From Algorimicrobium algoritergicola (GTDB lineage: Bacteria > Bacteroidota > Bacteroidia > Flavobacteriales > Flavobacteriaceae), in assembly GCF_008086165.1 (NCBI RefSeq), contig NZ_VSKL01000001.1:496001-560000 (forward strand): a stretch of 64,000 nucleotides of DNA, written 5' to 3'. The notes beneath the pieces are model-generated. The model was not told where the DNA came from. It made no database searches and saw nothing but the letters and a program-made list of their open reading frames with translations. Below are positions 1 to 9,500 of this stretch, in pieces. The first letter of the stretch is position 1. Every line of letters begins with the position of its first letter. The translations under genes were made by a program, and so were the position numbers.

Positions 1-286
1 ACTTTCAGAGATTAAAAGACCGATCATTATTATTAATCGAAATCTACCTATTCCTCGCTTATTCGAACAATTAGTAGAAAGTAAAAACCACTTGGCTTTA
101 GTAGTAGATGAATATGGTTCTGTAAGTGGTTTAGTAACGATGGAAGATGTTATTGAAACCCTTCTAGGGTTAGAAATTATGGACGAAAGTGATGACGTTC
201 CAGATTTACAAGTTTTAGCCAGACGCGGTTGGGAAGCGCGGGCTAAAAGACTTGGCTTAATTGATAACGAAAAGCCAACTGACTAA
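1..286 (+). CDS. CBS-domain protein of the hemolysin/CorC (CNNM-like) family, 3' part only
   Basis: The reading frame is open from base 2 to a TAA at 284-286, so the gene begins before the window. The visible end holds the second half of a CBS pair: LALVVDEYGSVSGLVTMEDV followed by ETLLGLEIMDE is the typical ending of the CBS domain in HlyC/CorC/CNNM-type membrane proteins, which carry an N-terminal DUF21 membrane domain and are implicated in cation (Mg2+/Co2+) transport. The usual C-terminal CorC_HlyC domain is absent, and the protein stops about 40 residues after the CBS motif. The stop overlaps the ATG of the next gene by one base, suggesting translational coupling with ogt. The family assignment is firm; the substrate is unknown. 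Confidence 0.85.
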   Translation, partial: LSEIKRPIIIINRNLPIPRLFEQLVESKNHLALVVDEYGSVSGLVTMEDVIETLLGLEIMDESDDVPDLQVLARRGWEARAKRLGLIDNEKPTD

Positions 287-765
287 TGGAGCAAGACCGT
301 TGCATTATAAACTCACCACTCGGGTTCACCCAAATTTTGGGTGATGCTGATGGCATTTCGTCTATAACCGTTTTAAATTCCGAAGAGAAACTAACTGATA
401 TTATTCCTGAATCCCTTCAAGATTGCGTCTATCAGCTCAATGAATATTTTGAAGGAAACCGAAAACAATTCGATTTAACATTAAATCCAGAAGGCACCAT
501 TTTTCAAAAAAGCGTTTGGGATGCTTTGAGTAAAATCCCGCATGGCAAAACGGTTTCGTATTTAGAACTTTCCAAAAAACTAGGTAACGTCAAAGCCATT
601 CGAGCTGTGGCAAATGCCAATGGTAAAAATCCACTTTGGATTGTAGTTCCATGCCATCGCGTTATTGGTTCCGATGGCAGTTTAACAGGATATGCTGGTG
701 GTTTACATCGAAAAAAATGGCTGTTAGAACACGAAAGCCCTTATAAGCAACAAGCGTTGTTTTAA
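286..765 (+). CDS. ogt: Methylated-DNA--protein-cysteine S-methyltransferase
   Basis: This is a suicide repair protein that moves the alkyl group from O6-methylguanine (and O4-methylthymine) to its own cysteine. The active-site motif PCHRVIG is present with the acceptor Cys at about residue 123, preceded by the helix-turn-helix region (GKTVSYLELSKKLG ... RAVANANGKNP) and followed by the GYAGGLHRKKWLLEHE end common to Ogt/MGMT. At 159 residues it is the normal length for a stand-alone Ogt with no Ada regulatory domain. The ATG overlaps the TAA of the upstream CBS gene, so the two are probably cotranscribed. Confidence 0.95.
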   Translation: MEQDRCIINSPLGFTQILGDADGISSITVLNSEEKLTDIIPESLQDCVYQLNEYFEGNRKQFDLTLNPEGTIFQKSVWDALSKIPHGKTVSYLELSKKLGNVKAIRAVANANGKNPLWIVVPCHRVIGSDGSLTGYAGGLHRKKWLLEHESPYKQQALF

Positions 766-850
766 CTTACCATTTGGCGCTATTATAATTGTTATTACTC
801 ACAACAAGCCTCAATAAAAATTCCTATATTTATTCTCTAAATCTTACTGT

Positions 851-1999
851 ATGAAATTCCTAAAATCTATCTTAAAATGGGTCGTTATTGTTTTTGCTCT
901 ACTCATTGCAACCTTGTATATAACGGATACCGATTATCTTATAAAAGCCGTTAGAACTATCTATTTAAAGGGCTATTCCACAGCATATTTAGAGGATTAT
1001 AAAGAATTCGATAATCAAGTTATTGGAAATGGAACACCGCAACCTTGGCCAAATCATCAAGATTATAATAGCGCAATAGAAACCGAAGCCTTAAACAAAA
1101 TTAATAAAGAAAACGGCACCATTGCTTACGTTATCATTAAAAATGACAGTATTTGGTTCGAAAATTATTACGATGGTTTTGATGAAAATTCCAAATCCAA
1201 CTCATTCTCCATGGCTAAAAGTTATGTGTCAGCTATGTTAGGAAAAGCACTCATGCAAGGCCATATCAAGAGTTTGGATCAACCTGTTAGTGATTTCCTC
1301 CCAGAATTCACAGAAGGTTTAGCGGCCAAATTAACGGTTGGCGATTTATCTTCTATGGCATCAGGAACCGATTGGGAAGAAGCCTATTATTCGCCTTTAT
1401 CTATTACTACACGTGCCTATTTTGACGATGATTTAGATAAGGTTATTAACGGCTTAAAAGTCGTTAAAGAACCTGGACAATCTTACACATATTCTAGTGG
1501 TGACACGCAAATGTTAGCTATGGTTATTGAACGTGCAACTGGCAAAAAACTATATGATTATTTAACCGAATCGTTTTGGAAACCATTAGGTTCAGAAAAT
1601 GCAACGCTTTGGCAAGTAGACAGCGAAGATCACGACATGGTAAAAGCATACTGTTGTATTGCTAGTAATGCGAAAGATTTTGCACGTTTAGGTAAACTCT
1701 ATAAAGACCATGGAAAATGGCAAGGCAAGCAACTTTTAGATTCGGCCTTTGTTGCTAAATCTATTAAACCACGTTTTCCTGCTAGTCCAGAATATGGCTA
1801 TGGTTGGTGGTTGAAAAATATTGGCGATAAGGAATTTTTTATGATGCGTGGCCACTTGGGTCAGTACGTTATTGTGGAGCCTAATGACAACGTTATTATT
1901 GTAAGATTAGGACATTCTAAAGGACCAGGAGATGCACTGGCAACGTTTACGCCCGATATTTTTACGTATATTGAAGAGGCTTATAAGATGTTAGAATAA
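851..1999 (+). CDS. Serine hydrolase, beta-lactamase/PBP4-like (class C fold)
   Basis: A 382-residue protein with one N-terminal hydrophobic segment (residues 8-26) that probably anchors or exports it, followed by a beta-lactamase-type domain. The SxxK motif is SMAK (Ser120-Lys123), the YxN-like position is YSSGDT, and the third motif appears as HLG near the C-terminus. This matches Pfam Beta-lactamase (serine hydrolase) proteins, which include esterases, D-aminopeptidases and EstB-like enzymes. True beta-lactamase activity is not implied. It follows ogt after an 85-bp gap and is probably transcribed on its own. Confidence 0.88.
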   Translation: MKFLKSILKWVVIVFALLIATLYITDTDYLIKAVRTIYLKGYSTAYLEDYKEFDNQVIGNGTPQPWPNHQDYNSAIETEALNKINKENGTIAYVIIKNDSIWFENYYDGFDENSKSNSFSMAKSYVSAMLGKALMQGHIKSLDQPVSDFLPEFTEGLAAKLTVGDLSSMASGTDWEEAYYSPLSITTRAYFDDDLDKVINGLKVVKEPGQSYTYSSGDTQMLAMVIERATGKKLYDYLTESFWKPLGSENATLWQVDSEDHDMVKAYCCIASNAKDFARLGKLYKDHGKWQGKQLLDSAFVAKSIKPRFPASPEYGYGWWLKNIGDKEFFMMRGHLGQYVIVEPNDNVIIVRLGHSKGPGDALATFTPDIFTYIEEAYKMLE

Positions 2000-2086
2000 C
2001 GTTCTTAATCTTTTGTTATTTAACAAACTGTTGGGTATTCCGACCAATTTTTTAGGCTTTTTTTGGTTAACTAAAAACTACCAACC

Positions 2087-3100
2087 ATGAAATTCACATT
2101 AAATTTAATAGCTTTCATTTTTATAAAACTATTGTTCAGTCAGGAAAATGAACTAAAATTATCAATCGATATAACGTCCGATGAAAAAGTAGAGTCTGTT
2201 GTTTTTGAAAATTTAAGAGGCAATATTTTCTATAGTCTCAAAGATAAAACTAGTATTAATTTTCAAAATAAATTAATAGAAGAGTATTTTTTTACAATTA
2301 AAACGAAGGACAGCTTATATGAAGAAATGATTTGGCTTGATCAAGGAGAGTTTGATATAAGTATCTCTCTAAAATCAAAATCATTAAAAATCGATGTTGT
2401 AGGTTCTGAAATTTTTGACAAAACAGTTGAATATGAAAATGGATATAAGAATCTTACTTTGTCAAATGCGACTGATGAAGAAGTAAATAAATTTTTATTT
2501 AAAGAACTAAATAAAAACATTGAAAATCCATTTTCTTTTAAAATTGGAATAAATATTCTCTTTAAAAATCAGAGTAATCGAGAAGTGCTTTCTCAACTTA
2601 TGAGTATAATTGATTCTCAACCTGAAAGCGTAAAGAGTCACTATACTTCTGGATTAATGATTAAAACACTAAAATCAAGATTAAATAGTGGGAATATCAA
2701 TTTAGCAGATTTTACATTTTTGGACCAAAACAATCAAAATAATAAAATATTAATTGAGAACAATGAATATATTTTGCTTGACTTTTGGCATACAGCTTGT
2801 CCACCCTGTCTCAAAGATCATATAGAAATCAAAAATCTGACAGATGCTTTTAAAGCAAAGAAAACTAAAATTGTGAGTTTATCAAGTGACCAAGCAGGTA
2901 GAATTGAAATTTGGAAAAAATATTTAAAATCGAAAAATCTACCTTGGGAAAACTATCTTGAAATAGAAATAAATAGTTTGACAGATAGTTTAGAAATCCG
3001 AATATTTCCGACTTACATATTACTTGACAGGCAAAATAATGTAGTTGCATACACAAATTCATTGTCAGATATAAAAACTAAATTGGAAATAAAATATTAA
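2087..3100 (+). CDS. TlpA-like thioredoxin-fold protein
   Basis: The N-terminus is a signal peptide (residues 1-18, ending FSQ). Residues 20 to about 200 resemble the variable N-terminal DUF4369-like region of Bacteroidota TlpA proteins. From about residue 205 a thioredoxin/AhpC-TSA fold contains LLDFWHTACPPCLKDH, with the redox pair Cys238-Pro-Pro-Cys241 and the cis-Pro region IRIFPTYILLDR. The likely role is a periplasmic thiol-disulfide oxidoreductase. CPPC rather than CGPC or CPYC is common in TlpA/ResA relatives. No cytochrome-maturation genes are nearby, so the substrate is unknown. It is more AT-rich than its neighbours, which could indicate later acquisition. Confidence 0.8.
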   Translation: MKFTLNLIAFIFIKLLFSQENELKLSIDITSDEKVESVVFENLRGNIFYSLKDKTSINFQNKLIEEYFFTIKTKDSLYEEMIWLDQGEFDISISLKSKSLKIDVVGSEIFDKTVEYENGYKNLTLSNATDEEVNKFLFKELNKNIENPFSFKIGINILFKNQSNREVLSQLMSIIDSQPESVKSHYTSGLMIKTLKSRLNSGNINLADFTFLDQNNQNNKILIENNEYILLDFWHTACPPCLKDHIEIKNLTDAFKAKKTKIVSLSSDQAGRIEIWKKYLKSKNLPWENYLEIEINSLTDSLEIRIFPTYILLDRQNNVVAYTNSLSDIKTKLEIKY

Positions 3101-3306
3101 CTTAAGGTGCACTTAAAAAATAGCACAACACGTTGAAAATTAGATAGATTAACATAATTGAAAGCTGCCAAATTTTTTAAATTTGACATATTCACAAAAA
3201 TGAAATAATTAGTGAAATTTAAAAATTCGACTAGTAATTATGCGAAATATTATCGCTTATTTTTGCGGTGTTACTTTTCATCAAGATAACCATTAAAAAC
3301 TAAACC
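3101..3306 (+). promoter_or_regulatory. Intergenic region with TAnnTTTG promoter for the exonuclease gene
   Basis: This AT-rich spacer holds no gene. Near its end, TATTTTTG at 3258-3265 fits the Bacteroidota -7 consensus TAnnTTTG, 41 bp before the ATG at 3307. No clear terminator hairpin for the preceding gene was seen beyond a weak palindrome of A and T runs near 3173. Confidence 0.5.
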
Positions 3307-4020
3307 ATGATTTCTAAACTAAATCTCGAAAATATTCTATTCTTGGACATTGAAACCGTTCCAGAAGCCAGGCATTTTTCAGATTTAGATGACACCAAAC
3401 AAATGCTTTGGGATGCCAAATCCAAATACCAACGGAAAGACGAATTTACTGCGGAAGAATTTTATGATCGTGCTGGAATTTGGGCTGAATTTGGAAAAAT
3501 AGTCTGTATTTCAGTTGGATATTTTAAAATGGAAGGTGATATTAGGAAATTTCGCGTCACCTCATTTTATGGCGACGAAATAAAAATCCTAAAAGATTTT
3601 AAGAACTTAATCATTTCGCACTTTAGCGAGAACAAACACCTGCTTTGTGCGCATAATGGTAAGGAATTCGATTTTCCATACATAGCACGACGCATGATTA
3701 TTCTTAATATAGAATTGCCATATAAACTTAATTTATTTGGGAAAAAACCTTGGGAAGTTCCACATTTAGATACGCTAGAATTATGGAAATTTGGTGATTA
3801 TAAAACCTACACGTCTTTAAAATTATTGACTAATGTGTTGGGAATTCCTTCGCCTAAAGATGATATTGATGGTAGCGAAGTGTATCGCGTTTTTTATGAA
3901 GAAAACGACATAGATCGGATTATGATTTACTGCGAAAAAGATACCATAGCTGTGGCGCAAATTTTCTTACGCTTGCGAGGTGATGAACTCCTTCATGATA
4001 ATGAGATTATCCATATTTAA
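3307..4020 (+). CDS. Predicted 3'-5' exonuclease, PolB-like (DnaQ/RNase H fold)
   Basis: A 237-residue protein with the three exonuclease motifs of the DEDD superfamily: ExoI FLDIETVPE at residues 11-20, ExoII CAHNGKEFDFPYIARR near residue 115, and ExoIII with Tyr and Asp in MIYCEKDTIAVAQIFLRL at the C-terminus (the YxxxD type). This matches the stand-alone exonucleases related to the proofreading domain of family B polymerases that are widespread in Bacteroidota. It probably trims DNA 3' ends in repair. It sits alone between a promoter and a terminator. Confidence 0.85.
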   Translation: MISKLNLENILFLDIETVPEARHFSDLDDTKQMLWDAKSKYQRKDEFTAEEFYDRAGIWAEFGKIVCISVGYFKMEGDIRKFRVTSFYGDEIKILKDFKNLIISHFSENKHLLCAHNGKEFDFPYIARRMIILNIELPYKLNLFGKKPWEVPHLDTLELWKFGDYKTYTSLKLLTNVLGIPSPKDDIDGSEVYRVFYEENDIDRIMIYCEKDTIAVAQIFLRLRGDELLHDNEIIHI

Positions 4021-4025
4021 GTCTG

Positions 4026-4065
4026 CAAAAAGGATGGAGCGCGTGTTTGAAATCCTTTTTTATTT
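4026..4065 (+). terminator. Rho-independent terminator after the exonuclease gene
   Basis: AAAAAGGAT at about 4027-4035 pairs with ATCCTTTTTT around 4051-4060, with a GC-containing loop and a T-run on the plus strand, directly downstream of the stop at 4020. Confidence 0.65.
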
Positions 4066-4160
4066 TAGAAAAAAGATTGAGTAGCGAGAGCCTGGTTTTT
4101 TCTTTCAAAAAATTTGCCCAAAAACTTAAAGGCATCCATTATCTTTTTATAAAAATAGCA

Positions 4161-4196
4161 ATAAAAAAGTCCAGAGCTTTCACTCTGGACGTTTTC
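4161..4196 (-). terminator. Terminator of the M43 protease gene
   Basis: GTCCAGAG (4169-4176) and CTCTGGAC (4183-4190) form a hairpin. An A-run on the plus strand at 4163-4168 gives the T-run on the minus strand. The sequence is recognisably the same as the terminator of the neighbouring M12B protease gene (6527-6565), including the adjoining bases. Confidence 0.85.
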
Positions 4197-4215
4197 ACTT
4201 AAAATTAATTTATAA

Positions 4216-6282
4216 CTATTGCTTAATAAAGCGTTTCACTTTCGTTTTCTCACCAATATGTAATTGAATTATGTACATCCCATTATTCAATTCTGAAACA
4301 TTAATGGTTTCGGTAAATGCGCCTTTCATTACTATTTGGCCAAGCATATTAGTTACTTGATAGCTTTGAGCTTCTAATCCATTTAAAGCAATATTCAATG
4401 CTTGTTTTGTTGGGTTTGGATATAATGTAAACAAATCATCAGTAGACACTGTTACGGTTCCAAGAGCCCTAGATGCACCGCCAACACAGAAATTTGTTGT
4501 TTGCGAACTGGTAAAAGAACCACCACTTGCTAGTGTTGTTGTTCCAGCTTTTAAAGTATATGAGCCATTTCCGTAAGAGCAGCAAATACCATCACCATAA
4601 ACATCTCTAACAACTAATGCATAACAACCTGCAGGTAAATTAACATCAATGTTTAATGTAGAACGATCTGGTTGCGAACCATAAGTACCGCCAGAAGCTA
4701 CAGTAGCACCACCATCAAGGATTGCCCATGAGGTTTCTTCCGGATAATTATCAAATGTAAAGGATAATCTAACGGTTGTATCACCACCAGAATTTCCACC
4801 ATCTACAATAATTACTGTGTAATCTTCAACTTCACCATAACTAAATGTTTCACAAGATGTTGGAATAGCATTGTATTTCATAGCCACACGCATTCTTGTT
4901 TCACCTATTGTAGCAGATGTTGGAATTGTAAAACTTCCGCTTACAGGACTTGTTTTAGAAGCTGCTCGAGACCAAACTTGTTCGCCTGAATCTGTAAAAT
5001 CACCATCTTGGTTATAATCTATCCATACCGCATAACCTTCGTTATAACTAGTTCCTGTCCAGGTAGGCGTTACGGTAATTGTATAACTTTCTGCTTTTGT
5101 TAAATTAGTGGAAGTTGCAGTAAAGTCTGAATAGGATTGTGCGCCAGAAGCCTTATTAATGGTCCCTAATTGCACACGAGAAATGTACTCATCATTTACA
5201 CTGTTTCCTTGAGCGCTACAATATTGAGAACCTGTTTGACAAGGCTGACAAGAAGAACCTCCACAATCTACACCAGTTTCCGTTCCATTTTGCACACCAT
5301 CATTACAGGTTGGTGTTGTAGTACTACCACCACATTTTTCTGATAATGCTAAAGATCTTCTAGCACCACCAGCATTCAGTACAGCGCGCATTCTATTTTT
5401 TTGTCCCGTAGTAAATAAGTTCATACAAGAATCATTGGTGTAATCCATATAGTTTTGAACCATATCAATAGAACCACAAGAAACCTGTCCTGTTGGACAA
5501 CCACCATTTGACGTTTGATGTGTTGGTGTATCACTAACAAAATCATTTCCACAATTAGCGTCTCCCCAAATATGGCGAAGATTTAAATAGTGTCCCACTT
5601 CGTGCGTGGTTGTACGTCCGCCATCAAAGGGAGCGGATACATTACCAACGCGACCAAAATAATTATAAGCCATTACAACGCCATCCGTAGCAGCACTTCC
5701 ACCAGGAAATTGCGCATAGCCTAAAATTGTGCGTCCACCACTGGTCATTTTTGGGACAATCCACATATTAATATATTCAGATGTATTCCATGGGTTAACA
5801 CCTCCTTGCGATGATTTTTTCATATCATCTGTTGTTCCCCAATCTTGTCGAGTTGTTGACTTTCTGGTTATTCCAGTTGTTGCATTTCCATTAGGATCAA
5901 TAGTGGCCATACAGAATTCAATTTCTGAATCAGCTGCCTGAGACCACGTATTATCCGCATCAGGATTATTACGTCTAAAATCTTCATTTAAAACATCTAT
6001 TTGCGACTGTATCTGTGCAACACTTATGTTTTCTGTACTATTTCTGTAAAGTACGTGTACTACAACAGGAAGCGATATAATAGAACCATCAATTCTATTA
6101 TTTGACATCTGTTGAATTTGGGTTTCCGTAAAGGCTTCAATTTGAGCCATTCGCAACTCAAGACCTGGATCTTGTTGTTTTCGGTATTCTAGGTTTTCCA
6201 TAGTTGAGCAATTCCGTTCTTGGGCAAAAACAGCCATGCTAAATAGAAAACACATTAATAATAATGTAGTAGGTTTTTTCAT
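4216..6282 (-). CDS. Secreted M43-family zinc metalloprotease with GEVED domain and T9SS sorting signal
   Basis: A 688-residue exoprotein. The signal peptide ends at AVFAQ (residue 21). The catalytic domain spans about 60-310, with the zinc motif HEVGHYLNLRH (His227, Glu228, His231, His237) and a Met-turn in QNYMDYTND (about 279), as in the pappalysin/cytophagalysin family M43. A GEVED domain follows (about 355-490, ending SYGEVEDYTVII), then a domain starting FTFDNYPEETSW with DVYGDGICCSYGNGSY. The C-terminus (LYPNPTKQALNI to KRFIKQ) is a T9SS type A sorting domain, so the protein is exported across the outer membrane. Its C-terminal half is closely similar to that of the M12B protease encoded upstream on the same strand. 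The likely role is extracellular protein degradation. Confidence 0.93.
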   Translation of the reverse strand: MKKPTTLLLMCFLFSMAVFAQERNCSTMENLEYRKQQDPGLELRMAQIEAFTETQIQQMSNNRIDGSIISLPVVVHVLYRNSTENISVAQIQSQIDVLNEDFRRNNPDADNTWSQAADSEIEFCMATIDPNGNATTGITRKSTTRQDWGTTDDMKKSSQGGVNPWNTSEYINMWIVPKMTSGGRTILGYAQFPGGSAATDGVVMAYNYFGRVGNVSAPFDGGRTTTHEVGHYLNLRHIWGDANCGNDFVSDTPTHQTSNGGCPTGQVSCGSIDMVQNYMDYTNDSCMNLFTTGQKNRMRAVLNAGGARRSLALSEKCGGSTTTPTCNDGVQNGTETGVDCGGSSCQPCQTGSQYCSAQGNSVNDEYISRVQLGTINKASGAQSYSDFTATSTNLTKAESYTITVTPTWTGTSYNEGYAVWIDYNQDGDFTDSGEQVWSRAASKTSPVSGSFTIPTSATIGETRMRVAMKYNAIPTSCETFSYGEVEDYTVIIVDGGNSGGDTTVRLSFTFDNYPEETSWAILDGGATVASGGTYGSQPDRSTLNIDVNLPAGCYALVVRDVYGDGICCSYGNGSYTLKAGTTTLASGGSFTSSQTTNFCVGGASRALGTVTVSTDDLFTLYPNPTKQALNIALNGLEAQSYQVTNMLGQIVMKGAFTETINVSELNNGMYIIQLHIGEKTKVKRFIKQ

Positions 6283-6401
6283 GATAAATGTTTAAAAATT
6301 TAAGTTAATAATTGAATTATTCTATGCGAATGTATTTTAAAAATGATAATTTCAAAATATTATAGCTTAATTTTCGTTGAATAACCATTAGAAAAAATTC
6401 T

Positions 6402-6526
6402 TTACGGTTTTACCACAACAGGTTTGAAGAAAAAACTTACTTTTCATATATCTGGATACCGATAAAATTTTGCGATTACCAACTTAAAAAGTTTGTTTAC
6501 ACGAATTAAATTGAAAAGATTCTCAT
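6402..6526 (+). pseudogene. Decayed copy of the ABC-transporter gene 5' end and its upstream region
   Basis: This stretch aligns with 11023 to about 11151, the upstream region and first codons of the intact ABC ATPase gene. TTACGGTTTTACCACA is identical at 6402-6417 and 11023-11038. TTTGAAGAAAA, ACTTACTTTT, GATAAAATTTT and AACTTAAAAA then follow in the same order. The ATG is lost (the ATGCAAACAG of the intact copy reads ATCTGGATACC here), and a one-base deletion after GATAAAATTTT breaks the frame. The similarity stops at the terminator of the M12B gene. It is best read as a relic of a segmental duplication that copied a protease together with the start of the divergent ABC gene. Confidence 0.82.
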
Positions 6527-6565
6527 AAAAAAAACGTCCAGATTTTTCAATCTGGACGTTTTTAC
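6527..6565 (-). terminator. Terminator of the M12B protease gene
   Basis: AACGTCCAGATT (6533-6544) and AATCTGGACGTT (6549-6560) form a perfect 12-bp stem with a 4-nt loop. A-rich sequence at 6527-6534 gives the T-run on the minus strand. Confidence 0.92.
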
Positions 6566-6582
6566 TTGAATTTAATTTATAC

Positions 6583-9500
6583 CTATTGCTTAATAAAACG
6601 TTTCGTTACAATACCACTTTCCGTTTTAAAACGAATTTGATACAATGCCGTTTCTAAATTACTAACATCAATAGTTCCATTGTTCAACGCGCCTTTTCTG
6701 ACCATTTGACCAATACTATTGTATACTTCATACGTCACATCTTGAAAGGTTGTTTTAATATTTAAAACGTTTCCTTTTACAGGATTTGGATACAAGGTAA
6801 TGTCTTGTTCTAATTGAGGCGTATTCATGTCAACCACCTCACGCGAAGCCGATTCTATACAGAATGTCGTGGCTTCAGAAGCTGCAAAACTACCACCAGA
6901 AGCTAACGTTCCCGTAGATCCCGTTAAGGTATACGAACCATTTCCGTAAGAACAGCAAATACCATCGCCATACACATCGGTAATTGTAAATGTATATGCG
7001 CCCGAAGCTAAACCACTAAAGGTTCTGTTAACTGTTGATCCATCTGCATTTGATGACGAATATGTTGCAGATGCAACTGTAGTTCCAGATGCGTTTTTAA
7101 GCGTCCAACCTGTTTCTTCAGGATAATTATCAAAGGTTAAACTTAGGGTAACATTACCCACGTTACAGTTTCCTCCTGTTCCACCACCTCCAGTGGTTAA
7201 ACTTACAGTATCAATTGCTAAATCAGCCTGCCATGTTGTTCCAACGTTTCTATTAAAACGTAATTGAACGGTTCCACCAACATAAGCTGATAAATCCACA
7301 CTTGCCGATTGCCAAGAATTACCTTTATTTCCAGATTCATTCCAAATAGATGTCCAAGATGAACCATTATTAGTACTTGCTTCTAGATCAATGGTTCCAA
7401 AATTTGTTGAACCAAACATATGATATTGAAAATTGAATGTTGCAGCACTTTCTGCTGATAAATCAAAACAAGGTGAATTTAAAATAGCTCGTTTGTTTGG
7501 ATAATTAGGACTAGATGCTTCAACAAAAATATAATAACTGCCTTGTGCAGCACTTGATGGTCCTGTGCTACTAGAAGGTGTTCCGTTTGCATCAACTGTC
7601 CAGTTTGCATCATCAGCAGTGGATTGAGTCCAAGCTCCTAATGTGTTTTCAAAACCTTCGGAATATGGAAATGCAGAAACACTTCCTGAACAACCTGTAT
7701 TTGCAATTGGTAAGGTTGTAACGTTTACCGTATTGCTATAGCCTGAAATATTTCCAGCTGCATCTTTTGCCCGAACTCTAAACGCATAAGCTGTGTTCGC
7801 TGTTAAACCCGTTACTTGTCTGGTTGTTGCAGAAACACTAGCAATAATTGCTGAACCTTGATATACATCATACCCTGTTACACCTACATTATCGGTAGAC
7901 GTTGACCAGCTCAAACTTGTACTTGTCTGCGTTATATTAGTTGCTGATAAATTAGCTGGTACACTTGGCGCTTGCGTATCAGGCGGATTTAATGTTGTAA
8001 CATTTACCGTATTACTAGCAACGGACACATTTCCTGCGGCATCTTTAGCTCTGACACTAAATGGATATGATGTGCTGGCACTTAAACCAACAACAGCATA
8101 CGATGTTCCAGAAACGGTTGCAATAATACTAGCACCTTGATAAACATCATAAGCCGTTACTGCTACATTATCAGTAGCTGCATTCCAACTTAAATCAGTT
8201 GTTGTTTGCGTTGTATTGGATGCTGATAAATTGGTTGGTGCACTTGGTGCAACCGTATCAGGACCTTGAGATTGAATTACGATGGTATAATCTTCAACTT
8301 CACCATAATTAAATGATTCACAAGCTGTAGGAATTCCATTATATTTCATGGAAACACGCATACGCGTAGAATTTTCAACAGCACCTGCAGGAATGGTAAA
8401 ATTACCACTTACTGGTGTTGTTTTTGAAGCTGCACGCGTCCAAACTTGTTCACCTACATCACTAAAATCGCCATCACGATTGTAATCAATCCAAACAGAA
8501 TACCCTTCATTATAAGTAGTGCCTGTCCATGTTGGTGTTACTGTTATCGTGTATTGCGTACCTTTAGTTAAGGTTGTAGAAATACCTGTGAAATCTGAAT
8601 AAAATTGCGCTCCAGAGGCATTATTTATTGTGTTTAATTGTACACGACTAATATATTCATCATTTACATTCGTACTTGCTGATGCACAATAATTTAATTG
8701 CACATCCGTGGTTGTGAAGTTGATTGAACTGCTATAAGCCGAATTACTTCCACCACTACATTTACTACGAACTTGCGCTTCATACTGTGTTAAACTACTT
8801 AATCCTGAAATAGATGTTGAAATTCCAGATACATTATTTGTTGTCCAAGTTGTTGTTCCACTTTGACGGTAACGCAGATCATAAGTCGCTCCTGAAACAG
8901 CACTCCATGATACATTTGCCGAATTAGAGTTAACACCTGATGCATTTAAACCGCTTGGCACTGTAGCATTACAAACTACTTGACCAGCAATGGTGAAATT
9001 ACTATTAGAAATATCGAAGAAAATATGATTACTTCCTTTAACCATAATACGGTTTTGATTCCCTTGATTATTAGGAACAACCACATTTTGAGAGCCATCA
9101 TTTGGTACGTTGGATGCTAAAGCAATAGGATAGGTATCTCCGCCATCTGTAGATAAAAAGATATCCACATTAGTAGCATTCACGCCATTACCTGTAGTTC
9201 CGGCAACATTCCACGTTACGTTTTGCGTACTTCCTGCAGACCACGTTACATTAGAGTTTGGTGAGTTTACTACAAATGGACCAGCTGTTCCATTTACAGT
9301 AACAACCATATCATCACTATTATTAGCTGCTCCTCCAGCTTTATTGTCTCTAACCGTCATACGAAAATTTAATGTTCGCGCCACATTTGGAACCGCTTCC
9401 CACTGCCAAGATGTACTCCCTGACTTAATGGTTGATAACCTGGGAAAATACCTTTTGGTATCTGTTGTAGGACTATAAGAACGAAACGCTACACCAGACG

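Noticed and set aside
851-1999. Antibiotic-resistance beta-lactamase
   Set aside because: SMAK and HLG motifs fit the broad serine-hydrolase family; nothing specific to class C lactamases such as the YAN motif or KTG is present.
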